64,000 nucleotides of DNA from Deltaproteobacteria bacterium IMCC39524 (GTDB taxonomy: Bacteria > Desulfobacterota > Desulfuromonadia > Desulfuromonadales > BM103). The position numbers and the translations under genes are program-made. A model generated the notes under the pieces. The model saw only the letters and a list, made by a program, of their open reading frames with translations. It was not told where the DNA came from and ran no database searches. Numbering within the stretch: position 1 is the stretch's first letter; every line of letters starts with the position of its first letter. Below, in pieces: positions 25,688-34,612 of this stretch. The stretch covers positions 124,001 through 188,000 of the forward strand of contig JARUHJ010000004.1 in the NCBI GenBank assembly GCA_029667085.1, given 5' to 3'.

Positions 25688-26680
25688 ATGAAAGCTGTTT
25701 TGATGGATGAATTCGGTGGCCTTGAAGTTCTCAAAGTTGGCGAAACCGAGAAACCTTCACCTAAACAAGGTGAAGTTCTGGTCAAGGTCGTTGCCACATC
25801 AATAAACCGCCCCGATCTGGTCCAACGTGCAGGGAACTACCCACCCCCTCCCGGCGATTCGGAAATCCTCGGTCTCGAAGTTTCTGGAACAATCGAAGCA
25901 ATTGGTCCGGGCGTAGAAGGCTGGCAAGTAGGCGAGCGGGTTATCAGCCTGGTGGGCGGCGGCAGCTATGCAGAATATGCCGTAGCCTACGCCAGTCACC
26001 TGATGCGTATCCCCGAAAGCATGAGTTTCGAAGAAGCCGCCTGCGTCTGCGAATCCTACATCACGGCATTCCTCAATGTCTTTATGATCGGCGACTTCCA
26101 GGACGGCCAGACCGCCATCCTCCACGGCGGTGGCGGTGGCGTCAACACTGCGGCCATCCAGCTCAGCAAAGCCCTCACTCCGAGCAGCAAGTTGATTGTC
26201 ACCGCTCATCCATCGAAAATGGATCGGGTCAGTGAGCTCGGCGCAGACCTGGTCATCAACTACCTGGAGAATCCCGACTTCACAGGAATCGTCAAGGAAT
26301 ACACCAATAAGAAGGGGGTTGACCTGATCCTCGACCACGTCGGCGCCAAATACCTCGGTCCGAACATGAAATCCCTCGGCTACAAGGGGAAAATGGTCAG
26401 CATCGGTGTGATCAGCGGCATCAAGGCTGAACTCAACCTCGCCTTGATGATGGTCAAGCGCCAACAGATTATTGGCTCGGTCCTTCGCTCCCGTCCAGTC
26501 CCTGAGAAAGCCGAAATTGTTGCCGAGTTCACCCGACGTGCGATGCCCAAGTTCGCCGACCGCACCATCGTACCGATTATTGAAAAAGTATTTACCATCG
26601 ATGAAGTCGTAGAAGCGCACCGGATGATGGAAGAAGATAAACATTTCGGCAAAATCGTGCTGAAGATCGCAGAAGACTAA
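25688..26680 (+). CDS. NAD(P)H:quinone oxidoreductase family (PIG3-like)
   Basis: The 330-residue MDR-family protein lacks the catalytic zinc ligands. SINRPDLVQRAGNYPPPPG near residue 38 is typical of the PIG3/quinone oxidoreductase branch. The coenzyme loop is ILHGGGGGVNTAAIQL near residue 143. It should reduce quinones or other enones with NADPH in the cytoplasm. TTGAGGAGG precedes the ATG. It is monocistronic with a strong terminator. Confidence 0.88.
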   Translation: MKAVLMDEFGGLEVLKVGETEKPSPKQGEVLVKVVATSINRPDLVQRAGNYPPPPGDSEILGLEVSGTIEAIGPGVEGWQVGERVISLVGGGSYAEYAVAYASHLMRIPESMSFEEAACVCESYITAFLNVFMIGDFQDGQTAILHGGGGGVNTAAIQLSKALTPSSKLIVTAHPSKMDRVSELGADLVINYLENPDFTGIVKEYTNKKGVDLILDHVGAKYLGPNMKSLGYKGKMVSIGVISGIKAELNLALMMVKRQQIIGSVLRSRPVPEKAEIVAEFTRRAMPKFADRTIVPIIEKVFTIDEVVEAHRMMEEDKHFGKIVLKIAED

Positions 26681-26710
26681 CGTCTAAAGACGACAAGATC
26701 AGACGCCAAA

Positions 26711-26760
26711 ACAAAAGAGCGCCGCAACCCTGAACAAGGGTGCGGCGCTCTTTTGTTTTT
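26711..26760 (+). terminator. intrinsic terminator after the quinone oxidoreductase gene
   Basis: The arms 26711-26731 and 26736-26756 form a long stem with the core GAGCGCCGC/GCGGCGCTC, one bulged A and a GAACA loop, followed by GTTTTT. The palindrome extends into A/T runs on both sides, so it could work on either strand. Confidence 0.85.
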
Positions 26761-26938
26761 GAGGCTTGGATCTTGGCCACATCACCAAAACGTCTCTTCG
26801 GCTTGAACTGCTCTCTAGATTGTTTCGGTCTCTTGGTATTCGCGAGTAATGACTCATGGCACATTAAAGAGACCAATTCAGTAACAAACAAACATTCTAC
26901 AGTTGACCCCGAGTCAATAATCAGGCAACTTTTGTTGC

Positions 26939-27463
26939 ATGCAAATTGATTGCGCACTGAACATCATTCTGATCGGCATGCCAGGAGCCGGCAAGAGCAC
27001 CGTAGGTGTGCTGCTGGCCAAGCGGCTCGGCTACAACTTCGTCGACACAGACCTGCTGCTCCAGAGTCAGCAACAATGCCGTTTGCAGCAACTCATCGCC
27101 AGAGAGGGGCTGGAAAACTTCAAAGCTATCGAAGAGCAGGTCCTGACAGAACTCTCAACAACGCACAGCGTGGTTGCTACCGGCGGTTCTGCGGTGTACA
27201 GTGAGCGGGCGATGGGCCGGTTGAGGACGCTCGGTCAACTGGTATTTATCGACATTCCTCTGGAAGAATTGCTCGGCAGGGTCCACGACATGGACAATCG
27301 GGGACTGGTCATCGGCCCGAACGAAACCTATGAGAACCTTTACAAGGAACGCCTGCCTCTTTACCAGAAGTACGCCGAGGTGACGATACCCGGCGGCGGG
27401 ATGACGGTAGAGGCAGTCGCGGCTGAAATCGAGACATCTGTGTGCGGCGGCACAGACGAATAG
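26939..27463 (+). CDS. shikimate kinase family protein
   Basis: The 174-residue protein has the right length and a P-loop GMPGAGKSTVG near residue 14, then FVDTDLLL with the Asp pair of shikimate kinases. The C-terminal ERLPLYQKYAEV matches the family. Two substrate-site motifs differ. The Arg of the FRxxE motif is Lys (NFKAIEE), and the GGG loop reads GGSAVYS. It may be a divergent AroK or a relative acting on another small alcohol. A DAHP synthase gene lies nearby at 35927-36940. A PilZ-type gene follows after 26 bases. Confidence 0.7.
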   Translation: MQIDCALNIILIGMPGAGKSTVGVLLAKRLGYNFVDTDLLLQSQQQCRLQQLIAREGLENFKAIEEQVLTELSTTHSVVATGGSAVYSERAMGRLRTLGQLVFIDIPLEELLGRVHDMDNRGLVIGPNETYENLYKERLPLYQKYAEVTIPGGGMTVEAVAAEIETSVCGGTDE

Positions 27464-27480
27464 AGGAACCAGGAACCAGA
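27464..27480. repeat. short heptamer tandem (GGAACCA units)
   Basis: Two units GGAACCA sit in the 26-base gap between the kinase-like and PilZ-like genes. It looks like a single-arm remnant of the same style of element found elsewhere in the window. Confidence 0.35.
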
Positions 27481-27489
27481 ATTTAAATT

Positions 27490-28224
27490 ATGTCTTACGG
27501 AAAATACTTTAATAAAGGGCAGAAAGTCTTCATCAAGCGGATCTTCACTGATGAGGGACAAGTCGCCCTGGATACCATCACCGGCTACGCCATGCACAGC
27601 AAACCGATGCAGCTTGACCTGGCCCTTCCCTACGGCTGCGATGCCGCAGACTCCTACCCTTTTGAACCGGGCATGCAGTTTGAGGTTCTGACCGACCACA
27701 TGGGCATGGGGTTGCGACTGGTGGCCTCTTTTGTTGAACGCATCAGTGGTCAGGATATCCGTCTGCAGTTTGAGGGCAACCTGGAATTCATCTCCAGACG
27801 CATCTATCGTCGCGTGGATGTGAATGCCTGGGTAGGCATTCATAGGAATACGGGCAACCTGGCAGATATGCGTTCACTTTGGGAAGAGAATCTCAAGAAA
27901 ATCAAGGACGGGGTCTCTGCTGCAGAGCTGACCGAGTTTAAAAAGAACCTGATCAACCTAGCCGGAGGCGGCATCAGGCTCCCCCTCAAGGCTCCTGTCG
28001 AACAATCAGATCTTGTTCTGGTCTACCTCTCCATTGGTGACAAGAAAGGGATTATCTGTGCTTTGGCCGAAGCCGTTTGGATCTGCGATGTCGATACCAA
28101 CGATATGCAACAGATTGGCCTGCGCTTTTTAAACATTCTGGAAGAAGACCAGGCACGCATTGATACAGTGGTAAAAGCACTGCTGGACCGACTCGGCAAA
28201 ACCGGCGAAGAGGGTGAGAGCTGA
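27490..28224 (+). CDS. PilZ-domain-like protein (YcgR type, degenerate)
   Basis: The 244-residue soluble protein has an N-terminal half that looks like the PilZN/YcgR flagellar-brake domain. The linker motif RRIYRRV near residue 103 gives the RxxxR that binds c-di-GMP in PilZ proteins. The second motif, normally (D/N)xSxxG, reads NLAGGG near residue 155, so Ser is Ala. It ends with QIGLRFLNILEEDQARI, a usual PilZ end. Binding of c-di-GMP is likely but weakened by the Ala. A 40-residue charged insert separates the two motifs. Confidence 0.7.
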   Translation: MSYGKYFNKGQKVFIKRIFTDEGQVALDTITGYAMHSKPMQLDLALPYGCDAADSYPFEPGMQFEVLTDHMGMGLRLVASFVERISGQDIRLQFEGNLEFISRRIYRRVDVNAWVGIHRNTGNLADMRSLWEENLKKIKDGVSAAELTEFKKNLINLAGGGIRLPLKAPVEQSDLVLVYLSIGDKKGIICALAEAVWICDVDTNDMQQIGLRFLNILEEDQARIDTVVKALLDRLGKTGEEGES

Positions 28225-28233
28225 AGCCTGGCT

Positions 28234-28878
28234 TTACTTCGGCAGAGCTTCTCGCAAACGTTTCCAGAGCTGCCCCTGATCACCCGTTAGAACGCTCTCT
28301 GCATCGGCTTGCAGAACAGACCAGTCACCGCGTTGAATTTCAGCGCCCAACTGCCCCGCCGCCCAACCGGTGTAACCGACAAAGGCCCGGTAGCTGACAA
28401 CCTCAGCTGAAAAATCCGTCCACTCATCAAGCACTCCAACCCCCGTCACATAAAGCCCTTCAACAACTTCTTCGGCAGGCTCCGGTGGATGCTTGCGAAC
28501 CTTGACCAAAGCAAGCAGGGTATTCGGGTCAACCGGGCCACCATAAGAGAGTGTTCCGCCATCCCCGGTCAAACTCGAATCTTTTGGAAGAATCGTGGAC
28601 AGAGACAGGCGACTCCCCCTGTTGACGACTAATCCTGCGCTACCTTGCTGGTTATGCTGGATCAACAGGATGACCCCGTTACGAAAACGCGGGTCCTTCA
28701 GTTGCTCATCTGCAACCAGAAACATCCCCTTCTCCGGGGTGGTCGCATACAAAACATTGGTCATTGCCAGCAGAACAAGGAGCGTCAAGCAACAACAGCG
28801 CAGGGAATATCTTTTCAAAAGTATTGAAGTCTTTCCTTTATTAAACACGATGGTATTGTCCCCTATAAATTGAAGCAT
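28234..28878 (-). CDS. YqgE/AlgH family protein with N-terminal signal
   Basis: The 214-residue frame contains the full YqgE/AlgH (DUF179) domain: KGMFLVADEQLKDPRF, GLVVNRGS, YGGPVD and GYTGWAAGQL. Ordinary YqgE proteins start right at that first motif. Here about 48 extra residues precede it, with a basic part (KRYSLRCCC) and a hydrophobic stretch ending VLYA, a likely export signal. The ATG overlaps the mltA stop (TAATG), which supports this start. Location outside the cytoplasm, together with a cell-wall enzyme, is inferred. Confidence 0.82.
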   Translation of the reverse strand: MLQFIGDNTIVFNKGKTSILLKRYSLRCCCLTLLVLLAMTNVLYATTPEKGMFLVADEQLKDPRFRNGVILLIQHNQQGSAGLVVNRGSRLSLSTILPKDSSLTGDGGTLSYGGPVDPNTLLALVKVRKHPPEPAEEVVEGLYVTGVGVLDEWTDFSAEVVSYRAFVGYTGWAAGQLGAEIQRGDWSVLQADAESVLTGDQGQLWKRLREALPK

Positions 28879-30047
28879 TAATCAACCGACACCTCTCGAG
28901 GCAAGAGAACCCAGAAGCGTACTGTTTGTTTCATGCGACCGGCCTGAGAGCCTGCCTGTGAACCCATACCCCAGAAAAAATCTCCGCGGACTTGGCCCTT
29001 TATAGCTCCCCCGGTATCCTGTGCCATCATCAGGCGTCGCAGCGGCTTATCACTGTTCGGCCAGAAGGTGTCAACGAAAACCGGCGCTCCCAGGGGTATG
29101 TGACGACGATCAACAGCAAGACTCCGGCCAGGGGTCAGTGGCACACCAAGGGCTCCCGGCGGACTCTTTACATCAGCAGGCAAAGCCCTGAAGAACACAT
29201 AGCTCGGATTCTGGTTGAGGAGGTTATCGACTTCGCTCGGGTTGTTCCTTGCCCATAACCTGATATTCTGCATCGACATCTTGCTGCGAGGCATGGCACC
29301 ACGATCGATCAGGTATTTACCGATCGACTTGTAAGGATGGCCGTTCTGATCAGCATAATTGACCATCACCTGTTCACCATCATCAAACAGAATCCGACCT
29401 GAACCCTGGATTTGCAGAAAGAAGAGTTCGACCGGGTCAGCAACCCAGAAAAGTTCCTGATCGACCAGAGGTCGTTTCTGGCTGTCGATTTCGCTTCGAT
29501 CCCAGTAAGGGACAACCCTGTGCCCATCAAGACGGCCGCGTAAGCGATAATTGCTTAAATCCGGGTAGACATCGCTCAAGTCGATGGTCAACAGATCGTT
29601 AGGACGTTGATAAAGCGGATAAGGGTAAGCGGCTGAAGCCACCCGACTCCCCCGCAAATCCGGAACATAGTAGCCGGTCAGCAACCCTTCCGTGGTACCG
29701 TCCGGTTTACTGACCTGATGAGGCTCAAAGTTACGTTCAAAGAAGGCACGGACCTCCGCTTCGGACGCCTGCTTCATAGCCGCGGCCTCCTCACAGGCCG
29801 GCTGCCACTGCGGACGCCAGCGCAGCGCCGAACAACTTTCCAGCAAAGCACCAAGAGCGAGTCCCGGGTTGTCCTCCTGCCAGCCAACAACGTCCGTCCA
29901 GTCGACCACCTGCAGAGTGGGTACACCTTTATCAACGACCGGTTCTTCGATGACCGGTTCCTCAACGACCGGAGACGGCTCCGGTGGCTTCGCACAGGAC
30001 GAAAGAAGCAATAGACCGGAGACAATCAGAACATATATTTTATTCAT
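28878..30047 (-). CDS. mltA: membrane-bound lytic murein transglycosylase A
   Basis: From ATG 30047 the 389-residue product carries a lipoprotein signal with lipobox LLSSC, then a Pro/Glu-rich linker. The MltA domain includes GLLTGYYVPDLRGSR, FFLQIQGSGRI and NPSYVFFR. The 3D domain follows (MMAQDTGGAIKGQVRGD) with the catalytic Asp. It cleaves the glycan strand of peptidoglycan with formation of 1,6-anhydro ends. GAGAG lies before the start; the slightly longer frame from 30062 would weaken the signal peptide. It is coupled to yqgE. Confidence 0.92.
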   Translation of the reverse strand: MNKIYVLIVSGLLLLSSCAKPPEPSPVVEEPVIEEPVVDKGVPTLQVVDWTDVVGWQEDNPGLALGALLESCSALRWRPQWQPACEEAAAMKQASEAEVRAFFERNFEPHQVSKPDGTTEGLLTGYYVPDLRGSRVASAAYPYPLYQRPNDLLTIDLSDVYPDLSNYRLRGRLDGHRVVPYWDRSEIDSQKRPLVDQELFWVADPVELFFLQIQGSGRILFDDGEQVMVNYADQNGHPYKSIGKYLIDRGAMPRSKMSMQNIRLWARNNPSEVDNLLNQNPSYVFFRALPADVKSPPGALGVPLTPGRSLAVDRRHIPLGAPVFVDTFWPNSDKPLRRLMMAQDTGGAIKGQVRGDFFWGMGSQAGSQAGRMKQTVRFWVLLPREVSVD

Positions 30048-30088
30048 AAATATTTCTCTCATTGAAACTCTTGTTCAGCAACTCACAA

Positions 30089-32299
30089 TCAGAACATATC
30101 GACCGGATCGACATCAACGGTCAACACAACCCCGGCTGGGAGTTGTGTTCTGAGTCTCTGTAACTGCTCAATCTGACGACGCAAGGGCTCACGCTCTTTT
30201 GCCTTGAGCAGAATCTGCACCCGGTGCTTGTTGCGCAAACGCGGCAACAGACATGGGGCTGGACCAAGGACTTCCGCGTCACTCGAACCAGATGTCAGGT
30301 TAACAGAAATCTGCTCCGCTGCACGGTTGACCCTGGTTTCGTCATTGCCACTCAAGACCAGGTTCACCAGATATCCGAAGGGTGGATACGCCAGGACCTG
30401 GCGTTGCGACAGCTCCAGGGCAGCAAAGCCCTGGTAATCGTGGCGGGCGACAAAATCAAGCGCATAATTATCTACGGCATAGGTCTGGATCATGACACGC
30501 CCGGGACGGTCTCCGCGACCGGCTCGCCCGGCAACCTGGCTGAGGAGCGAGAAAACCCTTTCGGCGCTGCGAAAATCTGGCAGGTTCAGAGCGGTGTCGG
30601 CGTTGAGGACACCAACCAGGGTGACCGCCGGGAAATCATGGCCCTTGGCGATCATCTGAGTACCGATCAGAACGTCAATCTCTCTAGCCGACATCTGCTC
30701 TATCAACCGATGGTGAGCTCCTTTGCGGCTGGTGGTGTCACGATCCATGCGCGCCACCCTGGCCTCGGGGAAAAGCTCCCGGATCTCCTCTTCGAGACGC
30801 TCCGTGCCCATTCCTTCGGGGAGCAAGCGGACTCCGCTGCACCTGTCACAACTCTCAGGCGGTCTCATGTGGAAATCACAGTAGTGACAACGCAAAGAGC
30901 TCTGGACCTGTGAATAGGTCAAGGTGATATCACAGTTAGGGCACCGCAGAACTGCTCCGCAATCATGGCAAAGCAGAAAGGGTGCATAACCGCGACGATT
31001 CAACAGCAGGAGCACCTGCTCACCCGCAGCCAGAGCTTCCGCCATAGCACTCTGCAACGGCTCGCTCAGCTGGCTCTCTCCTTCATGTTGCGAAAGATCG
31101 ACCAGATGGACTTCCGGCAAGGGCCTTTCAGCAGTCCTCTCGGGCAGCTCCAGGTGTGTCAGGTGCCCCCCCAGAGAGCGCTGATAGGAGGTCAGAACCG
31201 GCGTGGCGCTACCCAGGATGACGACGGCCTCCTCCATCTGGCCACGCATCAATGCCAGGTCTCGGGCATTGTAACGAAAGCCCTCCGACTGTTTGTAGCT
31301 GCCATCATGCTCCTCATCGACCACGATCAGCCCCAACTCAGGCAGCGGGGCAAAGACCGCCGAACGAGCACCGATCACAACATCGACATCACCTCTTGCA
31401 ACCTGCCTCCAGGCATCATAGCGTTCACCATCAGACAGGCCGGAGTGGAGCACGGCCAGACGCACTCCATGATTCTGAAACCAGCTGCGAAAGCGAGTCA
31501 CCAGTTGCGGCGTCAGGGCAATTTCAGGGACCAGGACCAACGCCTGTCGGCCTGTTTCGAGGACTTTGGCTATCGACCTCAGGTAAACCTCGGTTTTGCC
31601 GCTGCCTGTGACGCCGTGAAGAAGAAACGGGGCAAACGTCGACGGCCCATCAAGGGCGGCCTGAACTGCCGTAACAGCAACCTGTTGAGCCGCATTCAAT
31701 TCAACCGGGCAGTGTTCTACAACGTCGATTTCAGCAAACGGATCCCGGCAACGTTCAATCTCTTCGAACTGCAGGAATTTCAGCTCCACCAAACGCTGTA
31801 AAGCCGCATGAGGGGCAGAAAAAGTTTCTCGCAGCTGGCTTAAAGTGCACTCGTTCTTCGTACGGACATAGTCGAGAATTTCCCGCTGTCGCGCACCTTG
31901 CGGCTGTTCATCCCGGTCCGTTGCCCGGTAAAGCTTGTCGCTCAAAACAGTCGGCTTGCTATCCAGAGCCGAGAGACCAGCCGGCAGAGCAGTTCTGACC
32001 GCCTGTCCGGGGGGATAAACATAATAACGCGCCGCACGCAGGTAAAACGCAGCATGATTCTGGTGAAACAGGGGATGGGGATCGATGACTTCGAGAATAT
32101 CTTTCAACTTTGCATCACCTGGCTCTGCCCAGTTCATGACATAGCCAACCACTTGACGGCGGCCAAGAGGAACCCGAACACGACTACCAATACCAACCTC
32201 ATCTGCCAAACCGACAGGGATTGCGTAGTTTAGAATTTTATCCAGAGGCGCAACAACTGCAATTTCTGCGGCTCGTGCCAGTGATGTTATAGAAGTCAC
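30089..32299 (-). CDS. priA: primosomal protein N' (replication restart helicase PriA)
   Basis: From GTG 32299 the protein has 736 residues; the longer frame to 32362 would cross a terminator, so it is rejected. The N-terminal 3'-OH DNA-binding domain begins AEIAVVAPLDKILNY. Walker A is GSGKTEVYLR near residue 230 and the helicase motif II is DEEH near 325. Eight Cys in CHDCGAVLRCPNC, CHYC and CDRCSG form the two zinc knuckles. It restarts stalled forks by loading DnaB. Confidence 0.95.
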   Translation of the reverse strand: MTSITSLARAAEIAVVAPLDKILNYAIPVGLADEVGIGSRVRVPLGRRQVVGYVMNWAEPGDAKLKDILEVIDPHPLFHQNHAAFYLRAARYYVYPPGQAVRTALPAGLSALDSKPTVLSDKLYRATDRDEQPQGARQREILDYVRTKNECTLSQLRETFSAPHAALQRLVELKFLQFEEIERCRDPFAEIDVVEHCPVELNAAQQVAVTAVQAALDGPSTFAPFLLHGVTGSGKTEVYLRSIAKVLETGRQALVLVPEIALTPQLVTRFRSWFQNHGVRLAVLHSGLSDGERYDAWRQVARGDVDVVIGARSAVFAPLPELGLIVVDEEHDGSYKQSEGFRYNARDLALMRGQMEEAVVILGSATPVLTSYQRSLGGHLTHLELPERTAERPLPEVHLVDLSQHEGESQLSEPLQSAMAEALAAGEQVLLLLNRRGYAPFLLCHDCGAVLRCPNCDITLTYSQVQSSLRCHYCDFHMRPPESCDRCSGVRLLPEGMGTERLEEEIRELFPEARVARMDRDTTSRKGAHHRLIEQMSAREIDVLIGTQMIAKGHDFPAVTLVGVLNADTALNLPDFRSAERVFSLLSQVAGRAGRGDRPGRVMIQTYAVDNYALDFVARHDYQGFAALELSQRQVLAYPPFGYLVNLVLSGNDETRVNRAAEQISVNLTSGSSDAEVLGPAPCLLPRLRNKHRVQILLKAKEREPLRRQIEQLQRLRTQLPAGVVLTVDVDPVDMF

Positions 32300-32323
32300 G
32301 AAAAGCCTGAATATCCGAAGGCA

Positions 32324-32359
32324 AAAAGACAGTGGGCAGGGCCATCTGACCCTGCCCAC
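32324..32359 (-). terminator. intrinsic terminator of the flavodiiron gene
   Basis: On the minus strand GTGGGCAGGG pairs with CCCTGCCCAC (10 bp, 8-base loop). A T-run follows two bases later (A-run 32324-32328 on the plus strand). It lies between the flavodiiron stop and the priA start. Confidence 0.85.
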
Positions 32360-32383
32360 CAAGCTAAAGCGAGTTACATATTC

Positions 32384-33580
32384 CTACTCCGCACCCACAA
32401 CCTGGGCGGCAACCTGGCCGGCAAACTCGCGGCATTCGCGGAGATTGTCGTCGGTCGGTGAGAAGCGCAGCGTCAGGCCGGGCACCGGCATTTTAAAGCG
32501 CAGCCCTTTCAAGCGCTCTTCAACCAACTTGACCGCTTCACCACTCCAGCCGAAAGAGCCAAAAGCTGCAGCAATCTTTGCTTTGGGCGTCACCAGGGAG
32601 AATAGTGACATGGCGTGCCAGGCCTGTGGTGGCGCGTCGCGATTAATCGTCGAAGTCCCCACCAGCACGAGGTCCGCCAACTCCAGTTCGTCGCGTAAGT
32701 CACTATCGCGCAGCTCACACATACGCAGCTCAACAACATGGAAGTTTTGTTTCTCAAGCTCCTCACGAATTTCTGTAGCCATGCGGTGAGTATTACCGTG
32801 CGCGGACATGGTTAACATTAGGGCGCGAGGATTGGGTTGTTCCGGCGGCAGGGCTGACCAGCGGCGATAGGAATCGACCACAGCAGCCGGGTCGATCCGG
32901 CGAATTGGGCCGTGAGAGGGGCAGATCATTTTCAGTTCCAGCTCGTCGACTTTGCTGACGGCAGCCCGGACCTTGTCTTTGAAAGGGCGCATGATGCAGT
33001 CGAAATAGAAATGAAAGTCCTGGGAGAAGTCCGGAATCTCATCATCAAAGAGTTTGCTGGCGCAGTAATGAGCACCAAAGGCATCACAAGGAAACAGAAC
33101 GGCGTCCTCAACCAGGTAGGTGAACATGGTATCCGGCCAATGCAGATTAGGAGCCAGAACAAAACGCAGGGTACGCCCACCAAGGTCAATTTCATCGCCA
33201 TCACTGACAACCTGGGCGTTGAACGGCCCATTCAGCAATTGGGAGAGAAAATTCTGCGCAGGACGCGAACAGTAAACCGGTAGATCCGGACGCCTTTCAA
33301 GGAGCTTGGTCAAGGCACCGGAATGGTCGGGTTCTGTATGGTTGACAACCACCAGGTCGATATTGTCGAGGCCGACACACTCATCGATCTTGGCAAAAAA
33401 TTCTTCCGTAAAGGGGGCCTTGACGGTATCGATCAAGGCTGTTTTCTCATTCCCTTTTACAACATAAGAATTGTAGGTCGTGCCATTATGCGTCGGGAAA
33501 AGCTCATCAAAAATCTGCAGCTCTGCGTGCCTGACACCAACCCAGAAAACATTGTTGGTGACCTCCTGGTAATGCTCCAT
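32384..33580 (-). CDS. A-type flavodiiron protein (FprA family)
   Basis: The 398-residue protein has an N-terminal metallo-beta-lactamase-like domain with the diiron ligands in HTEPDHSGAL (near residue 80) and further His/Asp in PCDAFGAHY and PSHGPI. The C-terminal flavodoxin domain (from about 255) binds FMN through SAHGNTHRMA. Such proteins reduce oxygen to water or NO to nitrous oxide and protect anaerobes. There is no rubredoxin domain, so an external donor is needed. It is monocistronic. Confidence 0.93.
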   Translation of the reverse strand: MEHYQEVTNNVFWVGVRHAELQIFDELFPTHNGTTYNSYVVKGNEKTALIDTVKAPFTEEFFAKIDECVGLDNIDLVVVNHTEPDHSGALTKLLERRPDLPVYCSRPAQNFLSQLLNGPFNAQVVSDGDEIDLGGRTLRFVLAPNLHWPDTMFTYLVEDAVLFPCDAFGAHYCASKLFDDEIPDFSQDFHFYFDCIMRPFKDKVRAAVSKVDELELKMICPSHGPIRRIDPAAVVDSYRRWSALPPEQPNPRALMLTMSAHGNTHRMATEIREELEKQNFHVVELRMCELRDSDLRDELELADLVLVGTSTINRDAPPQAWHAMSLFSLVTPKAKIAAAFGSFGWSGEAVKLVEERLKGLRFKMPVPGLTLRFSPTDDNLRECREFAGQVAAQVVGAE

Positions 33581-33725
33581 AACGTCTATCGCCTTTCTTT
33601 TTAAAAAATGATCCCTTATTATTAACTAAACCCATCATAGGGATATGTTGAATAATGCGAACTCTAAAGATAATACAACTGCGCTATTCTGGCAACCATA
33701 GCCCAAGCACTTCTGGCAGGTTTTT

Positions 33726-34562
33726 ATGAGCTTTTCTTCCCGCCAACGAAAAGGAGTGAGCAGGCGCCGGTTCCTCTCCCTCGGGCTCGCCGGAGCCAGC
33801 GGTGCTTTGCTGGCAGATTCCCTCTGGTATGAGCCACAAGCCCTGAAAATTGAACGGCACCTGCTGCAGTCCTCTTCTCAGGGGGAAAAAGTGCGCATCG
33901 TGCAGATCAGCGATCTGCACCTGAGCGATTTCAACAGCTACTTTGAAGAGGTCACCAAACAGGTGGCTGATCTGAAGCCTGACGTAATCGTGCTCACCGG
34001 AGACTATCTTGAAGAACAGCGTAACATCAGGGGTGTTCTCAGTTTCATGAAAAGTCTGAAAGCGACCCATGGCATTTACGCCGTACAAGGGAACTGGGAA
34101 TACTGGTCACGGCTTGAAGGAGAGAACCTGCGCAGGCACTTTGCCGGGGTCGGCGTGAAATTATTGATCAATGAGCGAGTGGACCTGGAGATCAATGACC
34201 ATGCCCTGTCGATCTTCGGCCTCGACTACCCGTCTTCCACGGATCATCTGGAACAACTTCAGAAAGAGGTCGACCCGAAACGCTTTAATCTACTCATGTC
34301 CCATGTGCCAGCCTTTGCCCACGAACAGCTCAACAAGGAGATCAACCTGATCCTAAGTGGTCACACTCACGGCGGCCAGGTTCGCCTGCCTTACCTACCA
34401 CCATTCTACCTGCCACGCTACGCCGGCCGCTTTGTCGCCGGATTCTACCAGGTCAGCCAGCACCGCATACCGCTCTACGTCAGTCGCGGCGTTGGCACCA
34501 GCGTCCTGCCGATAAGATTTTTCTGCCGTCCGGAGATCGGGCTTTTTGAATTAACCGGCTAA
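33726..34562 (+). CDS. Tat-exported metallophosphoesterase (YkuE-like)
   Basis: The 278-residue protein begins with a twin-arginine signal, SRRRFLSLGLAGASGALLA. The calcineurin-like domain has ISDLHLSD, LTGDYLEE and GHTHGG, the usual metal ligands. The third motif, normally GNHE or GNHD, reads GNWEYW near residue 122, so the catalytic His is Trp. The remaining metal site appears intact. YkuE relatives act on periplasmic phosphoesters or lipids. The substitution could lower or change activity. Confidence 0.85.
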   Translation: MSFSSRQRKGVSRRRFLSLGLAGASGALLADSLWYEPQALKIERHLLQSSSQGEKVRIVQISDLHLSDFNSYFEEVTKQVADLKPDVIVLTGDYLEEQRNIRGVLSFMKSLKATHGIYAVQGNWEYWSRLEGENLRRHFAGVGVKLLINERVDLEINDHALSIFGLDYPSSTDHLEQLQKEVDPKRFNLLMSHVPAFAHEQLNKEINLILSGHTHGGQVRLPYLPPFYLPRYAGRFVAGFYQVSQHRIPLYVSRGVGTSVLPIRFFCRPEIGLFELTG

Positions 34563-34612
34563 GGTTTCGATTCAGACCCGGCAACGTCCAGGCAGCGTTG
34601 CAACGAGGAAAA

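Noticed and set aside
26761-26938. Possible gene remnant between the terminator and the shikimate-kinase-like gene
   Set aside because: The minus-strand frame has no family likeness and overlaps a strong terminator; nothing coding can be supported.
32300-32362. 21-residue N-terminal extension of PriA
   Set aside because: The extension would be encoded across the terminator of the upstream flavodiiron gene.
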